Shown here in pieces: positions 34,838-41,175 of a DNA stretch of 64,000 bases. Made by a program: the position numbers and the translations under genes. The DNA is from Amycolatopsis lexingtonensis (lineage in GTDB: Bacteria > Actinomycetota > Actinomycetes > Mycobacteriales > Pseudonocardiaceae): assembly GCF_014873755.1 (NCBI RefSeq), contig NZ_JADBEG010000001.1:6484501-6548500 (forward strand), read 5' to 3'. How positions within the stretch are numbered: the stretch's first letter is position 1; every line of letters starts with the position of its first letter. Under the pieces are notes generated by a model. The model made no database searches. It worked only from the letters and a program-made list of their open reading frames with translations, and had not been told where the DNA came from.

Positions 34838-35428
34838 ATGACGGGCATGCTGCGCGAACTGCACCTCACCGGCGACCCGGCGGGCGACAAGCTGCTCAAC
34901 GAAGACCCGTTCGCCCTGCTCGTCGGGATGCTCCTGGACCAGCAGTACCCGATGGAGCACGCCTTCGCCGGCCCGCGCAAGATCGCCGACCGGATGGACG
35001 GGTTCTCGCTGCAGAAGATCGCCGCCACCGATGTCGAGGCGTTCGTCGAGATGTGTGTCGTGCCGCCGGCCATCCACCGCTACGGCGGGTCGATGGCCCG
35101 CCGCGTCCACGCGCTCGCGCAGCACATCATCGAAAACTACGACGGCCGCACCGAGGGCATCTGGCTCGACGGGCGGCCGAAGCCCGACGGGCCCGAGGTG
35201 CTCAAGCGGCTGAAGGCCCTGCCCGGGTTCGGGGAGCAGAAGGCCAAGATCTTCCTCGCCCTGCTGGGCAAGCAGCGCGGTGTCACCCCGAAGGGCTGGC
35301 GCGAAGCGGCCGGCGCGTACGGCGACCGCGGCTCGCGCCGGTCGATCGCCGACGTCACGAGTGCCGAGACCCTCGCCGAGGTCCGGGCGTTCAAGAAGGC
35401 CGCCAAAGCCGCGGCCAAGACGGGCTAA
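34838..35428 (+). CDS. HhH-GPD family base-excision-repair-like protein
   Basis: This 196-aa protein matches the actinobacterial HhH-GPD family. It has a helical N-terminal domain (FALLVGMLLDQQYPMEHAFAGPRKIADRM) and one helix-hairpin-helix, LKALPGFGEQKAKIFLALLGK. The usual post-HhH Gly/Pro loop with its catalytic Asp (VDTHVxR type) is not recognisable, and there is no Fe-S cysteine cluster. DNA binding is likely; glycosylase activity is uncertain. Its stop shares CTAA with the convergent gene. Confidence 0.83.
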   Translation: MTGMLRELHLTGDPAGDKLLNEDPFALLVGMLLDQQYPMEHAFAGPRKIADRMDGFSLQKIAATDVEAFVEMCVVPPAIHRYGGSMARRVHALAQHIIENYDGRTEGIWLDGRPKPDGPEVLKRLKALPGFGEQKAKIFLALLGKQRGVTPKGWREAAGAYGDRGSRRSIADVTSAETLAEVRAFKKAAKAAAKTG

Positions 35429-35976
35429 CGCACCCAGACGCGCAGCGGACCCAGCGGCTGGGCGCCGTGGTCGAGCGCGATCCGCAAGGCCTCGCCGTGT
35501 TCGTAGCCGACCACCGGGACGCCGGGGAAGGCGGACGCCACCGCCGCGACCGCGCCCGGCCAGGCCGCGGCCGAGCCCGAGAAGTTGGACAGGCCGACCA
35601 CGCCCTCGCCGCGGTGGGCCACCACCTCGTGCTCGCCATGGGACAGCAGCGCGACCGACGGCCCCAGAGGTGACGCGGTCCGCTGCCAGCCCGGTTCGGG
35701 AACTCCCGGGCCGCAGGCGAGCCACGTCGCTTCGAACAGCACCGAAAAGCCCGGCAGGTCCAGGGTCTCGAAGCTGTCCTTCACCGAGCAGCCCGCGGAG
35801 CCGTCGACGAACGGGAGGACGTCGGCGGCCGTGGCGTCTCGGGTCAGGGTCACCGCGTCCGGGTAGTACTCCGGGGTGCGGGTCGGGCTCGTCCACGCGC
35901 GCGGGCCGAACCGGCCGCCGCCGCACACCAGGGCGCACCACGACGCGTTCTCCGCGACTGTCCACTTCAGACTCAT
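35425..35976 (-). CDS. Hypothetical protein downstream of TrmH-like gene
   Basis: This 183-aa protein begins MSLKWTVAENASWCALVC four bp after the TrmH-like stop, so it is probably cotranscribed. It is mixed alpha/beta, with ALVCGGGRFGPRAWTSPTRTPEYYPDAVTL, SCVKD-like SAGCSVKDSFETL and a C-terminal VVGYEHGEALRIALDHGAQPLG segment. No signal or TM helix. The late segment is faintly GNAT-like but lacks the acetyl-CoA loop, so I do not assign a function. Confidence 0.65.
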   Translation of the reverse strand: MSLKWTVAENASWCALVCGGGRFGPRAWTSPTRTPEYYPDAVTLTRDATAADVLPFVDGSAGCSVKDSFETLDLPGFSVLFEATWLACGPGVPEPGWQRTASPLGPSVALLSHGEHEVVAHRGEGVVGLSNFSGSAAAWPGAVAAVASAFPGVPVVGYEHGEALRIALDHGAQPLGPLRVWVR

Positions 35977-35980
35977 CAGG

Positions 35981-36499
35981 TCACACCAGTCCGGCCAGTT
36001 TGTAGAGCACGAGGCTGCCCGCCACGGCGACGTTGAGGCTGGCGCCCATGCCCACCATCGGGATCTCGACGACGCTGTCGAGCAGGTCGAGGACGTCCGG
36101 CGGGATCCCGGTGCCCTCGTTGCCCAGCACGGCGATCGTGCGGCCGCGGGCCGCGGGCAGGTCGGCCAGCCGCACCGCTTCCTCGGCCAGCTCGACGCCG
36201 ACCACCCGCGTGCCGGCCGCCCGTTCGCGCTCGAGCCAGCCCGGCGGGTCGTGCACCCAGTGCACGCATGCCGGGCGCCGCAACGTGTTCCCGCGTCGCA
36301 GTGCTTCGGGCACCCACGGGAACCGCGGGACGGCCAGGCACGCGCCGACCGCGTCGCACGTGCGCAGCAGCGTGCCGAGGTTCGCGCCGTGCATCGGCCA
36401 GAGCGGGGCGGCCACCAGGTGGCCCCAGCAGGGATGGGCGTTGCGCCGCCGGGTCTTCCGCAGCTCGCCCGGCGTGCGGACCCGGACCGAGGGGCTCAC
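35981..36499 (-). CDS. TrmH/SpoU-family RNA methyltransferase
   Basis: This 172-aa single-domain SPOUT enzyme starts at GTG 36499. The three SpoU motifs are clear: GANLGTLLRTCDAVGA, VLGNEGTGIPPDVLDLLD and IPMVGMGASLNVAVAGSLVLYK, the last forming the trefoil knot that binds SAM. It should 2'-O-methylate ribose in tRNA or rRNA; the target nucleotide is not predictable. It lacks the N-terminal L30e-like domain of RlmB. Confidence 0.9.
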   Translation of the reverse strand: MSPSVRVRTPGELRKTRRRNAHPCWGHLVAAPLWPMHGANLGTLLRTCDAVGACLAVPRFPWVPEALRRGNTLRRPACVHWVHDPPGWLERERAAGTRVVGVELAEEAVRLADLPAARGRTIAVLGNEGTGIPPDVLDLLDSVVEIPMVGMGASLNVAVAGSLVLYKLAGLV

Positions 36500-36611
36500 C
36501 GGCGCCGAGGCGCGGCGCCTCCGAATTCGCTGATCACGCCATAGAGCCTAACCCGTTCGCCGGGACCGGGCACTGGATTTCGCTCCTACCCTGGATGCGG
36601 AGGTGAAGCCC

Positions 36612-36800
36612 ATGCACGCAGGAGTGGGAGACGAAATCCAGGTCCACGGCCGGACGGTCGGGTCGGCCGAGCAGCACGGCGAGATCCTCGAAGTCCGCGG
36701 GCCCGACGGCGCGCCGCCCTACCTGGTCCGGTTCGCCGACGGGCACGAGGCGCTCGTCTACCCCGGGCCCGACTGCGAAGTCCAGGCCCGCGCCGACTAA
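36612..36800 (+). CDS. DUF1918-family protein
   Basis: This 62-aa protein uses ATG 36612, placed behind GGAGGTGA; GTG 36603 in frame is less likely. The sequence MHAGVGDEIQVHGRTVG, GEILEVRGPDGAPPYLVRF and DGHEALVYPGPD is the DUF1918 small beta-barrel pattern common in actinobacteria. No function is established. It converges on the MFS gene with a shared CTAA. Confidence 0.88.
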   Translation: MHAGVGDEIQVHGRTVGSAEQHGEILEVRGPDGAPPYLVRFADGHEALVYPGPDCEVQARAD

Positions 36801-37975
36801 CCGACCGCGACCGGTTCCCGGGACTCGCGGACGCGCCCCCACGCCGCGCCCACGAGCAGCAGCGCGACGAGGGTCAGCGCGGCCGCGACCTCGGGCAGCA
36901 GCAGCGGGCCGCCCGAGGTCAGTACCGCGCCGCCGGCGATGCCGGACAGGCCGACGCCGAGGTAGATCGCGGACGCGTTGAGCGAGAGCACCAAGCCGGC
37001 GTGGCCCGGGGACAGCTCGATCAGGCGGTGCTGCACCGGCGGGTTGAACGACCAAGTCGCCAGCCCCCAGACGAACAGCGAGACGCCCGCGGCGATCGGC
37101 GTCACCGTCGTGAGCGGCAGCAGCGCCATCACGACCGTGATCGCGGCCGTCACGACGAGCAGCGGTGCCCGCGAACCCCAGCGGTCGGTCACCCGGCCGC
37201 CGGCGAAGTTGCCGACCGCGCCGCCGACGCCGTAGCAGAAGAGCAGCACGGTGACGGCCGTGCCGTGGACGCCCGCGGTCGCGGCCAGCAGCGGGGACAC
37301 GAACGTGTAGACCATGAACGCGGCGAGGCAGCCGAGGACCGTCACGGCCAGCATGACGAGCACACGCGGGTCCCGGCCCGCGGCGAACCGCTCGGCGAGG
37401 CGCACCTTCGGCGGCGCGGCGACGGCGGGCAGCGCGAACCGCACGGCCAGCGCGCTCGCCAGGGAGAACGCCGCGACCAGCGCGAACGCCGTCCGGTAGC
37501 CGAGGTGCTGCGAGATCAGGCTGCCGAGCGGGACGCCGAAGATGAGCGCGACCGTGAGGCCGCCGAACACCAGCGCGACGGCGCGGCCGCGGCGTTCGGG
37601 ACTGCTGAGCTCGGCCGCCACCGCGCTCGCCGCCGGCGTGAACACCGCCGCGCCGATCGCGGTCACCACCCGGGCCACCAGGAGGGAGCCGTAGCCGGGC
37701 GCGAGCGCCGCGAACAGGTTGCCGGCGGCGGTGACGACGAGGGCGGCGACCAGCAGCGTGCGGCGCTCCCAGGTGCCGGTGGCGGCGGCGAAGATCGGCG
37801 ACCCGATCGCGTACGCGATGGCGAAGGCCGTCACGAGCTGGGCGGCGGCCGTGGCCGAGACGTGCAGCTCGCCGGTCAGCGCGGGCAGCAGCCCGGCGAC
37901 GATGTAGCCGCTGGTCCCGACGCCGAACGCGCCGAAAGCGAGGACCGAGATCCTCGAGGACGTGGGTGTGGACAT
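36797..37975 (-). CDS. MFS exporter (DHA1/AraJ-like)
   Basis: This 392-aa protein starts at ATG 37975 (MSTPTSSRISVLAFGAFG). It has twelve TM helices and the MFS motifs FAAATGTWERRTLL and GGRVTDRWGSRAPL. The opening FGAFGVGTSGYIVAGLLPALTGEL is typical of the CmlR/AraJ drug-efflux group. It is divergent from an ArsR-type repressor gene 108 bp away, which likely controls it. Drug/toxin export is inferred from family; the substrate is unknown. Confidence 0.9.
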   Translation of the reverse strand: MSTPTSSRISVLAFGAFGVGTSGYIVAGLLPALTGELHVSATAAAQLVTAFAIAYAIGSPIFAAATGTWERRTLLVAALVVTAAGNLFAALAPGYGSLLVARVVTAIGAAVFTPAASAVAAELSSPERRGRAVALVFGGLTVALIFGVPLGSLISQHLGYRTAFALVAAFSLASALAVRFALPAVAAPPKVRLAERFAAGRDPRVLVMLAVTVLGCLAAFMVYTFVSPLLAATAGVHGTAVTVLLFCYGVGGAVGNFAGGRVTDRWGSRAPLLVVTAAITVVMALLPLTTVTPIAAGVSLFVWGLATWSFNPPVQHRLIELSPGHAGLVLSLNASAIYLGVGLSGIAGGAVLTSGGPLLLPEVAAALTLVALLLVGAAWGRVRESREPVAVG

Positions 37976-38005
37976 GGCGGAGGCCCCCAAGCGAAGCAGG
38001 GATTG

Positions 38006-38045
38006 GTTCGACGAACGTCGTAGTTCGACAGTCACCGTACTACGA
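38006..38045. promoter_or_regulatory. Candidate ArsR operator region
   Basis: Between the divergent MFS and arsR genes lie GTTCG-A-CGAAC (38006-38016), a repeated TTCGAC, and an inverted TCGTAG/CTACGA pair spanning ~38018-38045. Dyad-rich DNA between an exporter and its ArsR repressor is the usual operator location; the exact site is not resolved. Confidence 0.45.
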
Positions 38046-38071
38046 GGCTGCCGCAATTTCGACAGGCGTCG

Positions 38072-38077
38072 TACAAT
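38072..38077 (+). promoter_or_regulatory. -10 box giving a probable leaderless arsR transcript
   Basis: TACAAT ends seven nt before the arsR ATG (38084), so transcription would start at or next to the A of the start codon. No ribosome-binding site is present, in agreement with a leaderless mRNA. Confidence 0.55.
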
Positions 38078-38083
38078 GGGCGC

Positions 38084-38407
38084 ATGGCCAAGACCGCCGC
38101 GCTGCCGCCGATCGTCCACCCCGCGCTGGACGAGATCACCGTCGAAGGCGTGCTCCGCGCCCTCGCCGACCCGGTGCGACTGGACATCGTCCGCCAGCTC
38201 GCGGCGGCGGACCACGAGATCGCGTGCGGCGGGCTGACCGTGCCGGTGACCAAGTCCACACTCACCCACCACCTGAGCATCCTGCGCCACGCCGGGGTCG
38301 TGGCCGGCCGCCAGGAAGGCACCACGCGGTTCAACGCGTTGCGCCGCAACGACCTGAACACCCTGTTCCCGGGCCTGCTCGACGGGGTTCTGGCCGCTCC
38401 GCGCTGA
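38084..38407 (+). CDS. ArsR-family winged-helix repressor
   Basis: This 107-aa protein has the helix-turn-helix ALADPVRLDIVRQLAAADHEI, TKSTLTHHLSILRHAGVVAGRQEGTTRFNALRRNDL. The canonical ELCVCD metal-binding box on the recognition helix is absent, so it is probably not a classical As/Cd sensor. The single Cys (EIACGGL) could be redox- or electrophile-sensing. The divergent MFS exporter is the obvious target; the MFS gene downstream on the same strand is another. Confidence 0.9.
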   Translation: MAKTAALPPIVHPALDEITVEGVLRALADPVRLDIVRQLAAADHEIACGGLTVPVTKSTLTHHLSILRHAGVVAGRQEGTTRFNALRRNDLNTLFPGLLDGVLAAPR

Positions 38408-38430
38408 TCACCGGCGTTACGGTGTGGATC

Positions 38431-38450
38431 GTCACCCGATATCGGGATGA
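38431..38450. promoter_or_regulatory. Palindrome upstream of the second MFS gene
   Basis: A perfect CCCGATATCGGG (38435-38446) is flanked by GTCA on the left and TGAC on the right with a one-base offset. It lies about 140 bp upstream of the MFS start in a leader with no gene. A TetR/MarR-like operator is plausible; the regulator is unknown. Confidence 0.4.
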
Positions 38451-38590
38451 CAACCGCCCCCTTCGCTTGTTGGACTGTCCGTAGGCAGCTCACGGCGCTG
38501 GGGCCGAACGGCTGTCTTTCTTTTTGCCCCCTGACTGAACCGATCCAGAGATCGGCCAAGCAATCGATTTCTCACCCTGGAAGGAGTGCC

Positions 38591-39772
38591 GTGCCCGTCG
38601 CGCTGCTCGCGCTCGCCATCGGAGCTTTCGGCATCGGGACCACCGAGTTCGTCATGATGGGCGTGCTGCCCCAGGCGGCCGCCGACTTCGGCGTCGACAT
38701 CCCGACCGCCGGCTACCTCATCTCCGGTTACGCCCTCGGCGTCGTCGTCGGCGCCCCGCTGCTCACCGCGGCCGCCGTCCGGTTGCCGCGCAAGACCATG
38801 CTGCTGGCCATGATGGGCCTGTTCACGCTGGGCAACGCCCTCTTCGCGCTCTCCCCCAACCAGGAGTTCGGCGTCGCGTTCCGGTTCCTCGCCGGCCTGC
38901 CGCACGGCGCGTTCTTCGGCGCCGGCGCGGTCGTCGCCTCCAGCCTCGTCGGGCCGGGGCAGCGCGCCAAGGCCGTGTCGATGATGTTCCTCGGCCTGAC
39001 CCTGGCGAACGTCATCGGCGTGCCGCTCGGCACGCTGCTGGGCCAGCAGGTCGGCTGGCGCGCCACCTTCGGCGTCGTCGCCGTGATCGGGCTGGCCGCC
39101 ATCGCGGCGATCGCCAAGCTGGTGCCGCACCAGGGCAAGCCCGCCGACGCGTCGCTGCGCGGCGAGCTCGGCGCGTTCAAGCGGCCGCAGGTGCACCTCG
39201 CGCTGGCGATCGTCACGTTCGGCCTCGGCGGCGTGTTCGCGTGCCTGTCCTACATCACGCCGATGCTGACCGACGTCGCCGGCTACTCGCCGTCGAACGT
39301 CACGCTGCTGCTGTCGCTGGCCGGCGTCGGCATGACGATCGGGAACCTGCTCGGCGGCCGCCTGGCCGACCGCGCGCTGATGCCGGGCCTGTACGCCGCG
39401 CTGCTGTCGCTGGCCTGCGTACTGGGCATCTTCACGATCACCGCGCAGGGCAAGGTCGGCGCCGCGATCACGATCTTCTTCGTCGGCGTCGCCGGGTTCA
39501 TGATCGGCCCGATGATGCAGGCGCGGATCATGGAGAAGGCGGGCGGCACACCGTCCCTGGTGTCGGCCGCCGTCCAGTCCGCGTTCAACATCGCCAACTC
39601 GATCGGTGCGTACCTGGGTGGCCTGGTGATCGCGGGCGGCCTCGGCCTGGTCGCCCCGAACTGGGTCGGCGCTTTGCTGGCGGTCTTCGGCCTGTCCTTG
39701 GCGATCGTCTCGGGCACTTTGGACCGCCGCGAGGCGAAGGCCGAACGCCGTGAACTCGTGATGGCGTCCTAA
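38591..39772 (+). CDS. MFS transporter (arabinose/drug efflux type)
   Basis: This 393-aa protein starts at GTG 38591 after GGAAGGAG. Twelve TM helices are visible; motifs include FGIGTTEFVMMGVLPQAAADF in TM1, GLPHGAFFGAGAVVAS and GGRLADRALMPGL. The FGxGTTEFVxMGLLP opening is the AraJ/YdhP/PbuE-like signature of DHA1 exporters for purine nucleosides, arabinosides or drugs. Substrate not assigned. Its stop shares CTAA with the convergent DUF3017 gene. Confidence 0.92.
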   Translation: MPVALLALAIGAFGIGTTEFVMMGVLPQAAADFGVDIPTAGYLISGYALGVVVGAPLLTAAAVRLPRKTMLLAMMGLFTLGNALFALSPNQEFGVAFRFLAGLPHGAFFGAGAVVASSLVGPGQRAKAVSMMFLGLTLANVIGVPLGTLLGQQVGWRATFGVVAVIGLAAIAAIAKLVPHQGKPADASLRGELGAFKRPQVHLALAIVTFGLGGVFACLSYITPMLTDVAGYSPSNVTLLLSLAGVGMTIGNLLGGRLADRALMPGLYAALLSLACVLGIFTITAQGKVGAAITIFFVGVAGFMIGPMMQARIMEKAGGTPSLVSAAVQSAFNIANSIGAYLGGLVIAGGLGLVAPNWVGALLAVFGLSLAIVSGTLDRREAKAERRELVMAS

Positions 39773-40092
39773 GAAGACGCGAACGGGCCGCCGATGATCG
39801 TCAAGGCCACGTACAGCACCGCGGCCGCCAGGCCGGTGTAGGTCACGACGTCCACGACGCGGCCGCGGATCGCGAGCAGGCCCGCCCTCGCGGCCGGGAG
39901 CACCGCACGCATGACCCCGGCGAGGAGGAGCGCGACGCCGATCAGCGCCGCGCCCTCCCGCCAGTGGTACTGGACGATCCGCAGCGTGGCGACGGCGGCC
40001 ACCAGCAGCACCAGCGCGAACGGCAGCTGCGTGAAACGGGCTTTCCCGCCCCGGCGGTCCCCGACGTCCCGCCGGTCTTCAGTCATCGTCAT
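39769..40092 (-). CDS. DUF3017-family small membrane protein
   Basis: This 107-aa protein starts at ATG 40092, overlapping the folD stop as ATGA. A charged N-terminus ([17 protein letters not shown]) is followed by three TM helices ([57 protein letters not shown]). The folD-DUF3017 pairing is conserved in actinobacteria (Mtb Rv3356c-Rv3355c). Function is unknown. Confidence 0.87.
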   Translation of the reverse strand: MTMTEDRRDVGDRRGGKARFTQLPFALVLLVAAVATLRIVQYHWREGAALIGVALLLAGVMRAVLPAARAGLLAIRGRVVDVVTYTGLAAAVLYVALTIIGGPFASS

Positions 40093-40946
40093 CGGCCCAG
40101 GAGCGAGCGCTCCGCCGCTTCGACGACGTTGCTGACGAGCATCGCCCGGGTCATCGGGCCGACGCCGCCGGGGTTCGGCGAGAGCCAGCCGGCCACCTCG
40201 GCCACGTCCGGGTGAACATCGCCGGTGAGCTTGCCGTCCACGTGGGACACGCCGACGTCGAGCACCGCGGCACCCGGCGCGACCATGTCCGCCGTGATGA
40301 TCCCGGGCACCCCGGCCGCGGCGATCACGATGTCGGCGCGGCGGACCTCGGCGGCGAGGTCGCGGGTGCCGGTGTGGCAAAGGGTGACAGTGGCGTTCTC
40401 GCTGCGGCGGGTCAGCAACAGGCCCAGCGTGCGGCCGACGGTGATGCCGCGGCCGACCACGGTGACCTGGGCGCCGTTCAGCTCGACGCCGTGGCGCTTG
40501 AGCAGCTCGATGATCCCGTACGGCGTGCACGGCAGCGCCCCGCGCTGGCCCAGCACGAGCCGGCCGAGGCTGACCGGCGCGAGGCCGTCGGCGTCCTTCT
40601 CCGGGTCGATGCGCTCGAGCACGCGGTTCGCGTCGAGGTGCTTCGGCAGCGGCAGCTGGACGATGTAGCCGTGGCACGCCGGGTCGGCGTTCAGCTCGTC
40701 GATGACGGCTTCGAGCTTCTCCTGGGTGACGTCCGCGGGCAGGTCGCGGCGGATCGAGTTGATCCCGATCTTGCCGCTGTCGGCGTGCTTCATCCGCACG
40801 TACGAGTGCGACCCCGGGTCGTCGCCGACCAGGACGGTGCCGAGGCCCGGCGTCACCCCTTTCTCGGCCAGAGCCGCGACGCGGGGCGCGAGCTCCGCGA
40901 AAATGGCGTTCTTGGTGGCTTTGCCGTCGAGAATCTTCGCCGTCAC
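40089..40946 (-). CDS. folD: Bifunctional methylenetetrahydrofolate dehydrogenase / methenyltetrahydrofolate cyclohydrolase
   Basis: This 285-aa enzyme interconverts methylene-, methenyl- and formyl-tetrahydrofolate, supplying formyl-THF for the purine steps encoded at 55.9-58.1 kb. It shows [15 protein letters not shown] (catalytic Lys region), [13 protein letters not shown], the NADP-binding [21 protein letters not shown], and [20 protein letters not shown] at the C-terminus. GTG 40946 ([11 protein letters not shown]) is used; ATG 40955 is three codons upstream and also possible. Confidence 0.96.
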   Translation of the reverse strand: MTAKILDGKATKNAIFAELAPRVAALAEKGVTPGLGTVLVGDDPGSHSYVRMKHADSGKIGINSIRRDLPADVTQEKLEAVIDELNADPACHGYIVQLPLPKHLDANRVLERIDPEKDADGLAPVSLGRLVLGQRGALPCTPYGIIELLKRHGVELNGAQVTVVGRGITVGRTLGLLLTRRSENATVTLCHTGTRDLAAEVRRADIVIAAAGVPGIITADMVAPGAAVLDVGVSHVDGKLTGDVHPDVAEVAGWLSPNPGGVGPMTRAMLVSNVVEAAERSLLGR

Positions 40947-41175
40947 GCCGCCCATTCTGGCAAAGCGACCCCCGCGCGTCGCTTCCAGGCGCGGGTGGTC
41001 GCTGCCCGTAGACTGGCCACTACCCCACACGGTCCATTCGCGACGCTCGCCGCGATCAAGCTGTGATCTACCGCACTTCGCATCACGCGAGGTCAGACCG
41101 GGTACCACCGGGTCGTCGAGCGGCAAAACCCACATGCGGGGTGCACACGCGCGCGCGAACAGTCAAAATGTCCCC

